Positions 1-7,887 of a stretch of 64,000 bases of DNA are shown one piece after another. The position numbers and the translations under genes are program-made. This DNA comes from CAXBNB01 sp040222275 (GTDB taxonomy: Bacteria; Bacteroidota; Bacteroidia; Cytophagales; Cyclobacteriaceae): positions 1 through 64,000 of the forward strand of contig JAVKDJ010000025.1 in the NCBI GenBank assembly GCA_040222275.1. Direction: 5' to 3'. Position 1 is the first letter of the stretch, and every line of letters begins with the position of its first letter. Below the pieces are notes generated by a model that saw only the letters and a program-made list of their open reading frames with translations, did not search any database and was not told the origin of the DNA.

Positions 1-92
1 AAAGGTTTTGATGTTTTTTTGTTTTCTTTGTACTTGCCCATCTCAGAGTAGGATATTCAGTTTAAATCTTCGAAAATTCAAAACTAAATAGC

Positions 93-974
93 TTGCTGGG
101 ATTGGGCTCTTTTTTGTATATTATTTGTTCGGACAGTTATGCACATGCAGTAAGAGGTTTGGCTCTCAATGGTACTGAAACATCAATTGACATCATTTTA
201 CGATTATTCAGTAAAACTAGAGATGGACAAGTTCGAGGCGAAATTGTCAAAACACTACGAAGTATCCATCTTAGAAATCAATTAAGTGAACCAGTACATG
301 CTAAGCTTCTCAATTTTATAGGTAATTCATATCCATTTTTTCATGGCAAATGGTATGACCTCAAAAAAAGTGTTATCTCAGATAAAGAACACTGGAATGA
401 AAATGCTCGAACTCAATTGTCTGATAATACTCTGAATCTGATTTTTACTGAAAACGATAAGTTTGATATCCTTTTGCATATAGAAAAAATGAAAAAGGAT
501 TTCATTCGGTATATCAATGTTATAGCAATTCCACGAACTGAAAAAACTCATTACTCAAAACACTACACACCAAATGAAGATTTTGAATCTGTGAGTTATT
601 TATTCGATCGCTTATTTGAACAAACAAAAGAAATGAGACCAGATAACAGGGTGGAAGAAATCATAAACCTTATCGAATCCGAGATGCTTCCAAATTTACT
701 CGAGAACATCAAAAGAATAGAGGAATTGGGTAATAAGGACTTTTCAAGTTTCGAACAAGAAGAGTCTCGAATTCTAAATGACATATTTGGAACGGATATG
801 GAATTCGCAATAGCACATATTTTGACTAATAAGATTCATGTTTTTGACGATAACCCTGACAAGGAAAAATATGTAGAATTAGTAAAAGATAAATGGAATA
901 ATATTAATCGGTCAAACTATTCGATAATCGAATACCTAGACATGAAAAAAGCAGGTAACATATGCTATGAATGA
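93..974 (+). CDS. Hypothetical protein, probably an N-terminally truncated remnant
   Basis: I do not recognise this 293-residue protein. The frame opens only with a TTG at 93, and an in-frame TAA lies at 63-65, so no ATG is available. The reading frame may therefore be the C-terminal part of a longer gene. The first 60 residues look helical and weakly HEAT-like (an AVRGLALNG segment followed by a QVRGEIVKTL segment). The rest is charged, helix-rich and without signal peptide or membrane segments. The region is clearly more AT-rich than the neighbouring respiratory genes, which fits an acquired accessory gene. It ends 29 bp before the folded element at 1003-1114. The function is unknown. Confidence 0.45.
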   Translation: MLGLGSFLYIICSDSYAHAVRGLALNGTETSIDIILRLFSKTRDGQVRGEIVKTLRSIHLRNQLSEPVHAKLLNFIGNSYPFFHGKWYDLKKSVISDKEHWNENARTQLSDNTLNLIFTENDKFDILLHIEKMKKDFIRYINVIAIPRTEKTHYSKHYTPNEDFESVSYLFDRLFEQTKEMRPDNRVEEIINLIESEMLPNLLENIKRIEELGNKDFSSFEQEESRILNDIFGTDMEFAIAHILTNKIHVFDDNPDKEKYVELVKDKWNNINRSNYSIIEYLDMKKAGNICYE

Positions 975-1002
975 ATGGGGTTTTATCGGTCAAGATATTT
1001 TG

Positions 1003-1114
1003 GTGGGGATTGGAAAGTCCGCCACAAGTTTTAAATTTAAATTAAGGCGTGGCTATGTGCGAGACGAGAGATTAGTGCTTAATAATCCCCACTCATCATA
1101 GCTTGGCGTTAGGC
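1003..1114 (+). repeat. Folded attC-like element ending in GTTAGGC
   Basis: An outer stem GTGGGGATT (1003-1011) pairs perfectly with AATCCCCAC (1084-1092). An inner stem GCCAC (1021-1025) pairs with GTGGC (1049-1053) around an AT-rich loop. The element ends in GTTAGGC at 1108-1114, which fits the right-hand core GTTRRRY of integron attC sites, and the next gene starts about 20 bp later, as in gene cassettes. I do not see the matching left core (RYYYAAC) beside the upstream gene, nor an integrase in the window, so this is attC-like rather than a proven recombination site. A structured non-coding or dispersed repeat element is the alternative. Confidence 0.4.
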
Positions 1115-1133
1115 TTCATTGCCGCAAACTGAA

Positions 1134-1481
1134 ATGGATTCACTTAGACAATTTAAAGACTCGATATACGAACACTACGAGAAGGTGGTGACTGATGAAT
1201 TTCCAGAACAACTTCTTCTCGGAGTTGCAGCCAAACTGGCAGGTGAATTTCATAAACAATACTCAAGGTTCAAGAAACAATATCCCAAATCAGCAAAGAG
1301 ATACTCGACATTTCAGGTAAAAGATCTAGATCACCCACAAACATTTGAATCAATTATTGAATTCCTCAAAATCAACGCGAAGACTGATTACAAAAAATAC
1401 GCTGGACAACTCCTTAACATGAACGAAAGCAATGTGATCAGCTTTGAACAGAGTCGAGAAGACTTTTATAACATGTTCTAA
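1134..1481 (+). CDS. Small hypothetical protein
   Basis: This 115-residue soluble protein is not one I recognise. An upstream TTG at 1119 extends the frame by five codons, but the ATG at 1134 is the better start. The sequence is rich in Lys, Glu and aromatic residues, with predicted helices and no signal peptide, membrane segment or obvious catalytic motif. It begins right after the attC-like element at 1003-1114 and stands alone, convergent with the cbb3 maturation genes on the other strand. Its AT-rich composition matches the preceding accessory gene, so it may be a cassette-type cargo gene. Confidence 0.5.
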   Translation: MDSLRQFKDSIYEHYEKVVTDEFPEQLLLGVAAKLAGEFHKQYSRFKKQYPKSAKRYSTFQVKDLDHPQTFESIIEFLKINAKTDYKKYAGQLLNMNESNVISFEQSREDFYNMF

Positions 1482-1613
1482 TATCAACTATGGACGAAAA
1501 CTCAACATATTCCTGGATTTTCTTGTTGACTGTATTTGCTGGTTGCAGCGGCCGCCCAAAAGCAGGTGAACTGTTTTAAACCAAAGGGACAAATTCGCAG
1601 GTAGGTTTGGACT

Positions 1614-2309
1614 TCAGGAACTACAAATGGTAATTTCTTTGGTTTGTTGCGGGCTTAAGTCTGGGCTGATGTATTTGATACCAAGGTTCATACCCCTTGC
1701 TATAAAGAGTACCCCAACCATTATAATGAATACTGAAGTAAGTTTGGACCATTTGTACCTAATGGGTTGCATCCATTTTTGTAGCGTATAGGAAATGCCC
1801 ATCATCATAGGTAGCGTACCCAATCCAAACAGGAACATGTAGGTTATCCCACGTAGCGGGCTTCCAGAGGCGATGGCTGCAGCTATAGCCACATATACTA
1901 GCCCACATGGTAATAATCCATTGAAAATACCTACGAAAAAGCGGGATGCCAGACTATTCGACCCAAGGAAATTGCTGGTGTATTGACGTAACCGGGCGGA
2001 ATAAATGGAAATGGGCCATCTGAAAATCCGCTTCAATCCTGGTGATTTTGGGATGAAGTAAAAAGCCAGTAAGAGTACACCAGACAGGATAGAAACAGAC
2101 TGCTGAAGGCCGGCCATGTACAAACCCTGTCCGAGCAGGCCAATGACCATGCCAAGCCCAAGATAAGAAGCTATTCTGCCCAGATTGTAAATGAGTTGTC
2201 TTTTGAAGTGATTTTGACCAGGGAGTGCAATCGCAATAGGGCCGCACATAAAGGCACAATGGAAGCTGCCAAAAAAGCCAAGCAGGAAAGCGCTAGCCCA
2301 AAAGATCAT
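1614..2309 (-). CDS. Sulfite exporter TauE/SafE-like membrane protein of the cbb3 operon
   Basis: This 231-residue protein has about six membrane segments. Its first segment contains GSFHCAFMCGPIA, the His-Cys-x-x-Met-Cys signature of the SafE/UreH-like transmembrane family that often closes cco operons in Bacteroidota. The Cys/Met/His residues at the membrane face suggest copper or other metal handling during oxidase assembly, but that role is an inference. The start ATG overlaps the stop of the upstream FixH-like gene by 4 bp, so the two are translationally coupled. It is the last gene of the operon that begins with the fused ccoNO gene. Despite the family name, sulfite export is not implied here. 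Confidence 0.85.
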   Translation of the reverse strand: MIFWASAFLLGFFGSFHCAFMCGPIAIALPGQNHFKRQLIYNLGRIASYLGLGMVIGLLGQGLYMAGLQQSVSILSGVLLLAFYFIPKSPGLKRIFRWPISIYSARLRQYTSNFLGSNSLASRFFVGIFNGLLPCGLVYVAIAAAIASGSPLRGITYMFLFGLGTLPMMMGISYTLQKWMQPIRYKWSKLTSVFIIMVGVLFIARGMNLGIKYISPDLSPQQTKEITICSS

Positions 2310-2746
2310 AATGCCATTGGTTTTTCGTGGTAATATTCGAGGGTTTCATCTGCCCACTGTATTTTTAGTTTCCAGAGCCCGCCTGACTCCTGAGGTATGG
2401 GCAGGGTCATTCTACCATTGGGATCTAGCTCTATTTCAAACGAACGATCCATGCGCCTATTGGACGGCCTAAACAACAATATCTTTCCGGAATGTAAGTT
2501 TCTTGAGGTTTCTTCCGAAAAAGTGATTGTGATTGTAGAGGTTTTGCGGTTTATCGCCAGGTCAGGTTTTTTTTCAAGGGTATTGTAGTTATGAACCCTG
2601 TCTATTTGATCCTGATAGGCTATTTCCTGTTTGTAATAATCTGGCGCTACCAAATCTACATCTTGATTGGCACAGATGGCCACCATGGTAGATACCAAGG
2701 CTATAAAGCATATATAGGCTAAAATGATTTTCGCTCCCCAATTCAT
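2306..2746 (-). CDS. ccoH: FixH/CcoH family cbb3 oxidase assembly protein
   Basis: This 146-residue protein has one N-terminal membrane anchor (residues about 5-25) followed by the PDYYKQEIAYQDQIDR segment typical of FixH proteins and a periplasmic beta-rich domain. FixH/CcoH helps assemble or stabilise the cbb3-type cytochrome c oxidase. It sits 11 bp downstream of ccoG and overlaps the SafE-like gene by 4 bp. The order ccoNO-Q-P-G-H-safE is the usual Bacteroidota arrangement. Family assignment is firm; the exact assembly step is inferred from proteobacterial homologues. Confidence 0.88.
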   Translation of the reverse strand: MNWGAKIILAYICFIALVSTMVAICANQDVDLVAPDYYKQEIAYQDQIDRVHNYNTLEKKPDLAINRKTSTITITFSEETSRNLHSGKILLFRPSNRRMDRSFEIELDPNGRMTLPIPQESGGLWKLKIQWADETLEYYHEKPMAL

Positions 2747-2757
2747 TTTATTTAGAT

Positions 2758-4233
2758 TTAGTTGTTCACAGGCCCAAGAAATATGGTAGATGCTGTTTCG
2801 ACCAACCTCCCATTTTCATATAAAAGTATTTCAACACTGGTCTTGGCCGACTGAATGTTTTGCTGCTGCATTTTTATAAAAAACACGCCTTTGTATATGT
2901 CGTTGGCTTTTATCAAAACGCCTTTATCCCCCACTTGCTCTATGAGGCCTTTTGTTGGTTCATTTAGTCTTAGTTTTATTTGCTTGTCTTTAAAAGTCTT
3001 GTTGATAAACTGTATGTTGTACAGGTTGCTGATTTGCCCATCCTCCGTTTGCTGGTATAAGGTGCCTGGTACTTTTAAGATCGTAACGTCTATATCTGAC
3101 CTGCTGACAATAAAAAAAGTGAAAAGGGAAACCAATCCTGCCAGAACGATTGAGTATCCAATAACCCTATTATCAATCAGTCTTTGTACTCTTTCCTTTA
3201 TCGAATTGTACGAAGCAAACCTGATGAGCCCGGTTGGTTTATTGACCTTCAGCATAACCTCATCGCAAGCATCTATACAGGCCGTGCAATTCACACATTC
3301 GAGCTGGGTGCCATTTCTGATATCGATACCGGTAGGGCACACATGTACGCAAAGTTTGCAGTCAATGCAGTCTCCGTTTCCCTGATCAACCTGCCCCTTT
3401 TTCAGCTTTCCGCGCTTTTCTCCCCTCACCCAGTCGTAGGCAACCGTTAAGGAGTTTTTGCCCAGCAGAACCCCCTGTAACCTACCATAAGGGCATACCG
3501 CAATACATGCTTGTTCCCTAAACCAGGCAAACACCCAATAGAATATCCCTGTGAAGCATACGAGCCCGATAAAACCTTTGAAATTATCTGAAGGTGGTTG
3601 GGTAACAATTTCAATGGTCTTTTCTATTCCTATCAGGTAGGCCATTACGGTATGTGAAATAAGAAGTGCTATAGATATGAAGATAATTTGCTTAGAAACT
3701 TTCTTTACAATTTTTTGGATACCCCATGGTGCCTGGTTTAGTTTTCTTTGCTGGTTGGCATTGCCCTCTATCCAGTATTCCACTTTTCGGAATACCATTT
3801 CCATAAACAGTGTTTGGGGGCAGGCCCATCCGCACCATACCCTTCCGAATACTGTCGTAAAAAGGATAACAAATAAAAAAAAAGTAACCATGGCCATGGC
3901 CAGGATAAAGAAGTCTTGTGGCCAAAACGCCTGGCCAAGAATCACAAACCTTCTTTCAAAAATATTGACCAATAAAAAAGGCTGTCCTCCTATTTTTAGA
4001 AAAGGCCCAAGAAAGAATATGGTCAACAATACAAAGGTGAGGCCCATATGGTACCGGTGGTATTTTCCTGAAGGTTTCTTCGGATATACCCACACCCTTT
4101 TGCCTTCTGCATCTACAGTGGCAATCGTATCCCTGTGTTCCTGATCGTATTGGTACAAGTCTTCCACCGGACTGTTATTTTGATGACGAATCTTCGGGTT
4201 CTTTATAGAGGTCACCTTGAGGTGCTTTGGCAT
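2758..4233 (-). CDS. ccoG: CcoG/FixG/RdxA polyferredoxin for cbb3 oxidase maturation
   Basis: This membrane iron-sulfur protein belongs to the CcoG family, whose members act as cupric reductases in copper delivery to cbb3 oxidase. It shows the N-terminal motif RVWVYPKKPSGKYHRY, membrane helices, a VWCGWACPQTLFMEM motif, and two 4Fe-4S clusters in CIDCKLCVHVCPTG and CVNCTACIDAC, followed by a periplasmic Ig-like domain. The frame stays open to an ATG at 4281, which would overlap ccoP by about 107 bp. I give the next ATG at 4233 (491 aa). A GTG at 4167, which starts just before the conserved EDLYQYDQEHRD segment and lies 8 bp after the ccoP stop, is an attractive alternative start without overlap. 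Confidence 0.9.
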   Translation of the reverse strand: MPKHLKVTSIKNPKIRHQNNSPVEDLYQYDQEHRDTIATVDAEGKRVWVYPKKPSGKYHRYHMGLTFVLLTIFFLGPFLKIGGQPFLLVNIFERRFVILGQAFWPQDFFILAMAMVTFFLFVILFTTVFGRVWCGWACPQTLFMEMVFRKVEYWIEGNANQQRKLNQAPWGIQKIVKKVSKQIIFISIALLISHTVMAYLIGIEKTIEIVTQPPSDNFKGFIGLVCFTGIFYWVFAWFREQACIAVCPYGRLQGVLLGKNSLTVAYDWVRGEKRGKLKKGQVDQGNGDCIDCKLCVHVCPTGIDIRNGTQLECVNCTACIDACDEVMLKVNKPTGLIRFASYNSIKERVQRLIDNRVIGYSIVLAGLVSLFTFFIVSRSDIDVTILKVPGTLYQQTEDGQISNLYNIQFINKTFKDKQIKLRLNEPTKGLIEQVGDKGVLIKANDIYKGVFFIKMQQQNIQSAKTSVEILLYENGRLVETASTIFLGPVNN

Positions 4234-5101
4234 TTTCAGGGTTTGTACCCTCCAGAGATTTGATAAATGAAGCAGCATCACGTATTTGGGTGGGAGAAAG
4301 CAGTTGCTCCCAGGCCAACATTCCTTTGTCTGGTACCCCGAATTTTATAGTAGAGAATATATCCTTGATGCTCCCACCATGAAGCCAATATTCGTCAGTC
4401 AGGTTGGGGCCGATCCCACCTGCTCCGGTTTCTTTGTGGCAGGCTGCACAATTGCGCAGGTAAATTTCCTTCCCATTTGAAAGATCAGCAGGATCGAGTG
4501 TAAGTGTTGCATTGGTTTCGTCAATATCACTGGTTTCAGATGGGCCTGATTTTGTTTTAGCTTCTTCAGCTAGTGCCATTTCCATATCGTATTCTTCCGT
4601 CTGTAGGGGCAATGAGCCGGATATGTGATATACAAAAAGGTAGATGACTGAGAATACGATGCTGAAATAAAACAAATATTTCCACCAGGGTGGAAGATGG
4701 TTGTCCAGTTCCCGGATACCATCGTATGAGTGGTTTAGCTCTATTGCGGCTTCTTGTTCCAGGGGTACTGCACCGGTCATTTTGATATTTAGGCGGGTCC
4801 AAAAACTGGCCGCCGGTGTATCATCTACTTCTCCTTTTTTGTGTAGTCCCAATCGAGAGTCCTCCACTAACGCACGTAGGGCATATAGGGCATAGCCAAC
4901 AGCGAAAAGGGCTGCCAGGCAAATAAATGAGATCAGAAACATAAAAGCGTACAAGTATATGTCCTGATTGCTTAATGTGTAAGCCTGCCCTTTTGAAGTT
5001 GTTGCACACAGTAGGATGAAAACGAGGGCAAGGGAGGCTTTTTTATTTCTATTGATGAGGTACATGGTGCATATTTTGGTTTCCGGTTTATTCGGTTTCA
5101 T
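4175..5101 (-). CDS. ccoP: cbb3-type cytochrome c oxidase subunit III, monohaem CcoP
   Basis: This 308-residue subunit has an N-terminal hydrophobic segment, a second membrane helix (around residues 35-60), a third one following the LPPWWKYLFYFS motif, and a single cytochrome c domain with CAACH at residues 218-222 and a Met ligand in DKGMLAW. The LPPWW motif and the helix after it are diagnostic of CcoP N-termini. Classical CcoP carries two haems; this one has only one CxxCH, a form common in Bacteroidota. It passes electrons to the CcoO haem and CcoN. A second possible start is Met13 (5065). It lies between ccoQ and ccoG. Confidence 0.92.
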   Translation of the reverse strand: MKPNKPETKICTMYLINRNKKASLALVFILLCATTSKGQAYTLSNQDIYLYAFMFLISFICLAALFAVGYALYALRALVEDSRLGLHKKGEVDDTPAASFWTRLNIKMTGAVPLEQEAAIELNHSYDGIRELDNHLPPWWKYLFYFSIVFSVIYLFVYHISGSLPLQTEEYDMEMALAEEAKTKSGPSETSDIDETNATLTLDPADLSNGKEIYLRNCAACHKETGAGGIGPNLTDEYWLHGGSIKDIFSTIKFGVPDKGMLAWEQLLSPTQIRDAASFIKSLEGTNPENAKAPQGDLYKEPEDSSSK

Positions 5102-5112
5102 CTTGGGTTTTG

Positions 5113-5268
5113 TCAGTCCAATGGCAAATTTTTCATCTCACGGATGTAGGATTTGTCAACTTTTACCACCCACCATATAAGGCCAATGAAAAACATGAAG
5201 AAAATCGTCAATGATATGATTGGCCAGATGGCTATTCCCTGGATCTGTTCGAAATAATACTTGAACAT
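5113..5268 (-). CDS. ccoQ: CcoQ/FixQ-like small subunit
   Basis: This 51-residue protein is encoded between ccoNO and ccoP. It starts MFKYYFEQIQGIAIWP, has one hydrophobic helix (SLTIFFMFFIGLIWWVV) and a short charged tail ending KNLPLD. Size, topology and position fit CcoQ, the small stabilising subunit of cbb3 oxidase. The start ATG is at 5266-5268, 11 bp after the ccoNO stop, and the stop is 11 bp before ccoP. Sequence conservation in CcoQ is low, so the call rests on context and shape. Confidence 0.8.
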   Translation of the reverse strand: MFKYYFEQIQGIAIWPIISLTIFFMFFIGLIWWVVKVDKSYIREMKNLPLD

Positions 5269-5279
5269 AACTTACATTT

Positions 5280-7394
5280 TTAGTTGTCTTTTACTTTTAT
5301 ATCCATGCCCAATCTTTGCAAATAGGCAATAAGCGCAATAATTTCGGCATCTTTACCTACTACAATACCATCCTGATCTTTAAGGTTTTTAGCTATTTGT
5401 TCTGCCTGCAGGTTCAGGTCTTGGTTGGCTATATCTTCATAATTCAGCGCATAATCCACCCCAATTGCCCTAAGTGCTTTTATCTTTCCTACAGTTTCAG
5501 AGGTGTCTATTTTTTGCTCGAAAAGCCATGGATAAGGGGGCATAATGGAACCTGACGACACGGCAGCCGGATCCAGCATATGGTAATAATGCCAGGAGTC
5601 GGGATATTTTCCACCTATTCGGTGCAGGTCAGGACCGGTCCTTTTCGAGCCCCAAAGGAAAGGATGGTCATAGACAAATTCCCCGGCTTTGGAATACTCA
5701 CCGTACCGCTCGGTTTCGGATCGGAATGGCCGCACCATTTGAGTATGGCAGCTTACACATCCCTCCCTTATGTAAATATCCCTGCCATGCTGTTCCAGTG
5801 CCGTATAGGGTTTGACGCTGGCAATGGTAGGCACATTGGATTTTATCAGGAACGTCGGCACCATTTCGACCAGCCCGCCAATGAGGATGGCCACTATTGT
5901 AAGTGCGGTGAAAATTACAGGTTTTCTTTCAAGTACACTGTGCCAATGTCCGCCGACTATTCTTCTTTTTTCCAATGCTGGTGCTTCGGCATACTCATTA
6001 GCCACGAAATCACCTTCCCTGGCCGTTTTGATAAGGTTGTAGATCATGATGAAAGTACCGACGAGGTATAGGGAACCTCCGACTGCCCTGAGCATGTACA
6101 TGGGGAGGATTTGTACCACTGTTTCCAGAAAGTTTTTGTATTCCAGAAAACCCTGTGGATTGAATTGTTTCCACATGAGGCTTTGTACTATACCTGCCAC
6201 ATACAAGGGTAATGCATAGAATATAATTCCGAGGGTACCAATCCAAAAGTGGGCGTTGGCAAGTTTTTTCGAATACAGGCTGGTACCCCACATTTTGGGT
6301 ACTACCCAATAGAGCATACCAAAGATCATGAAGCCGTTCCAACCCAGGCCTCCTACATGCACATGTGCGACTATCCAGTCAGTAAAATGAGCAATGGCAT
6401 TTACGTTTTTCAGCGATAGCAAAGGCCCTTCCAGTGTGGCCATTCCATAGGCCGTTACCGCCACTACCATAAACTTGAGCACAGGGTCTTCGCGAACCCT
6501 GTCCCAGGCTCCCCTAAGTGTAAGTAGTCCGTTAAGCATGCCCCCCCAGGATGGGGCAATTAGCATAATAGAAAAGACTACACCGAGTGATTGTGCCCAG
6601 TCGGGTAGAGAGGTGTAAAGAAGGTGATGCGGGCCAGCCCATATATAAATAAAGATCAGCGACCAAAAGTGAATAATGGACAGCTTGTAGGAATAAACGG
6701 GCCTGTTTGCCGCTTTGGGCAGAAAATAGTACATAAGGCCCAAAAAAGGTGTGGTAAGGAAAAATGCCACTGCATTGTGTCCGTACCACCATTGTACCAG
6801 GGCATCCTGCACACCGGCATACCAGGAGTAACTTTTGAATAATGTCACCGGAATTTCGAAGGAATTGACAATATGCAGGACGGCTACCGTAACGAATGTA
6901 GCAATGTAAAACCAAATGGCTACATACATGTGTCGCTCCCTTCTTTTGAGAATGGTGCCGATCATATTGATACCAAACACCACCCAAATAACAGTAATGG
7001 CTATATCAATAGGCCACTCCAACTCTGCATACTCTTTGCTGGTGGTCATACCCAATGGCAGTGTGATGGCTGCTGCGACGATAATCAACTGCCACCCCCA
7101 GAAATGTATCCAGCTCAACAGATCACTAAACATACGGGTTTTGAGCAATCGTTGCATGGAATAGTAAACTCCAGCAAACATCGCATTGCCAACAAAGGCG
7201 AAGATGATGGCATTGGTATGGAGGGGTCTTATCCTGCCAAAAGTGGTGTACTGGAGGTCAAAATTAAAGATTGGATAAAAAAGCTGGATAGCGGCGGTGA
7301 GCCCCACGAGCATTCCCACTACACCAAATATGACAGTAGCAATAGAAAAGTATTTTACAATTCTATTGTCATAACTAAATTTCTCAAGTTCCAT
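5280..7394 (-). CDS. ccoNO: Fused cbb3-type cytochrome c oxidase subunits I and II (CcoN-CcoO)
   Basis: This 704-residue protein joins the catalytic haem-copper subunit CcoN (residues about 1-480, twelve helices) to the monohaem cytochrome CcoO. CcoN features include RPLHTNAIIFAF with a haem ligand, WWYGHNAVAFFLTTPFLG, GPHHLLYTSLPDW with the CuB histidines, and IVAHVHVGGLGWNGF. The CcoO part carries CVSCH at residues 546-550 and the Met ligand in SGSIMPPYPW. The fusion is typical of Bacteroidota. The enzyme is a high-affinity terminal oxidase that reduces O2 at low oxygen. It is the first gene of the cco operon, and a candidate Crp/Fnr-type operator with a -7 box lies 33-98 bp upstream. Confidence 0.97.
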   Translation of the reverse strand: MELEKFSYDNRIVKYFSIATVIFGVVGMLVGLTAAIQLFYPIFNFDLQYTTFGRIRPLHTNAIIFAFVGNAMFAGVYYSMQRLLKTRMFSDLLSWIHFWGWQLIIVAAAITLPLGMTTSKEYAELEWPIDIAITVIWVVFGINMIGTILKRRERHMYVAIWFYIATFVTVAVLHIVNSFEIPVTLFKSYSWYAGVQDALVQWWYGHNAVAFFLTTPFLGLMYYFLPKAANRPVYSYKLSIIHFWSLIFIYIWAGPHHLLYTSLPDWAQSLGVVFSIMLIAPSWGGMLNGLLTLRGAWDRVREDPVLKFMVVAVTAYGMATLEGPLLSLKNVNAIAHFTDWIVAHVHVGGLGWNGFMIFGMLYWVVPKMWGTSLYSKKLANAHFWIGTLGIIFYALPLYVAGIVQSLMWKQFNPQGFLEYKNFLETVVQILPMYMLRAVGGSLYLVGTFIMIYNLIKTAREGDFVANEYAEAPALEKRRIVGGHWHSVLERKPVIFTALTIVAILIGGLVEMVPTFLIKSNVPTIASVKPYTALEQHGRDIYIREGCVSCHTQMVRPFRSETERYGEYSKAGEFVYDHPFLWGSKRTGPDLHRIGGKYPDSWHYYHMLDPAAVSSGSIMPPYPWLFEQKIDTSETVGKIKALRAIGVDYALNYEDIANQDLNLQAEQIAKNLKDQDGIVVGKDAEIIALIAYLQRLGMDIKVKDN

Positions 7395-7426
7395 ACGTAA
7401 GCATCGGTTTTAATCGTAATTTTTGG

Positions 7427-7492
7427 CTAAGCTAACCTGCTGCCATGGTTGATTGAATGACCTGCGTTTTGGGAAAAACTGACAATTGTCAG
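7427..7492 (-). promoter_or_regulatory. cco operon promoter: palindromic operator plus -7 box
   Basis: CTGACAATTGTCAG (7479-7492) is a perfect 14-bp palindrome. On the minus strand a -7-like box TAGCTTAG (7427-7434, 5 of 6 defined positions of TAnnTTTG) follows it. The operator centre is 58.5 bp from the downstream edge of the box, the same spacing as at the other promoters of this island. No clear -33 TTTG is visible, which fits an activator-dependent promoter. The ccoNO ATG is 32 bp further downstream. Confidence 0.7.
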
Positions 7493-7536
7493 CTTTTCTG
7501 TTTTCGCAGACAAACCTTTTAAATTTCGATCTGGGA

Positions 7537-7626
7537 TCAGATAAGAGTGGATAGTAGTAGGATTACGATCAGCACGAGGGCTACCACGAAAATGCGCATA
7601 TCCTTGTTTGTTTTTATATGGCTCAT
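7537..7626 (-). CDS. 29-residue single-pass membrane peptide
   Basis: The frame encodes MSHIKTNKDMRIF followed by a run of Val, Leu and Ile (about 15 hydrophobic residues) and stops at 7537-7539. Its ATG overlaps the stop of the PLDc_N gene (ATGA at 7623-7626), which suggests translational coupling. The shape, a short basic N-terminus and one membrane helix, is that of a membrane mini-protein. No homologue is known to me, and such a short frame could be fortuitous. In its favour are the 4-bp overlap and the shared candidate operator upstream. It lies just in front of the cco promoter. Confidence 0.4.
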   Translation of the reverse strand: MSHIKTNKDMRIFVVALVLIVILLLSTLI

Positions 7627-7799
7627 GACGATAGGTTTTTATTGCCGAACAAATAGTATAAAGTGGGGCCAAGAATCGGGATAACGATAACTATGGCGAA
7701 CCACAGGGTTTTTTGATTGGAACTAATGCTGCTTTTGGCCACAGCCACTATGGCCCAAATGGCCAATGCTGCGGCTACTAGTGATGTGAATGTTAACAT
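7623..7799 (-). CDS. PLDc_N domain small membrane protein
   Basis: This 58-residue protein has two hydrophobic helices separated by a short polar stretch, SSISSNQKTLW. The second half, WFAIVIVIPILGPTLYYLFG, matches the phospholipase D N-terminal (PLDc_N) motif with its PILGP..YY..G pattern, here as a stand-alone protein without a nuclease/phospholipase domain. Stand-alone PLDc_N proteins are membrane proteins of unknown function. Its stop overlaps the start of a 29-residue membrane peptide. A candidate operator and -7 box lie 23-88 bp upstream, so it probably belongs to the same low-oxygen regulon as cco and nos. Confidence 0.75.
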   Translation of the reverse strand: MLTFTSLVAAALAIWAIVAVAKSSISSNQKTLWFAIVIVIPILGPTLYYLFGNKNLSS

Positions 7800-7821
7800 G
7801 GCTTTATTAATTTGTTTACAG

Positions 7822-7887
7822 TAAAAGTAGGTACTGCCACGGCCACCCGAAATGACTAATCTTGCCCCATAACATGATTAATATCAC
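7822..7887 (-). promoter_or_regulatory. PLDc_N operon promoter: operator plus -7 box
   Basis: ATGATTAATATCAC (7874-7887) has the TGAY-N4-RTCA form and resembles a classical Fnr box. On the minus strand the -7-like box TACTTTTA (7822-7829, 5 of 6 positions) lies with its downstream edge 58.5 bp from the operator centre. This is exactly the spacing seen at cco, nos, hemN and YceI. The start codon of the PLDc_N gene is 22 bp beyond. The operator is the least G-rich of the set, and I include it mainly because of the matching geometry. Confidence 0.5.

Noticed and set aside
1003..1481. A complete integron cassette array
   Set aside because: Only one right-hand core is seen, the left core is not found, and there is no integrase in the window.
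1490..1579. A 29-codon frame with a lipobox-like VFAGC
   Set aside because: It lacks a basic signal-peptide start and has no support beyond the short hydrophobic run; too short to call.
2855..3385. A 176-codon plus-strand frame inside ccoG
   Set aside because: It is the antisense shadow of a conserved gene and has no independent features.
5580..6071. A 163-codon plus-strand frame inside ccoNO
   Set aside because: Antisense shadow of a highly conserved oxidase gene.
7427..7672. An 81-codon minus-strand frame upstream of ccoNO
   Set aside because: It overlaps the better-supported 29-codon and PLDc_N frames and covers the operator and -7 box. Its composition is not protein-like.
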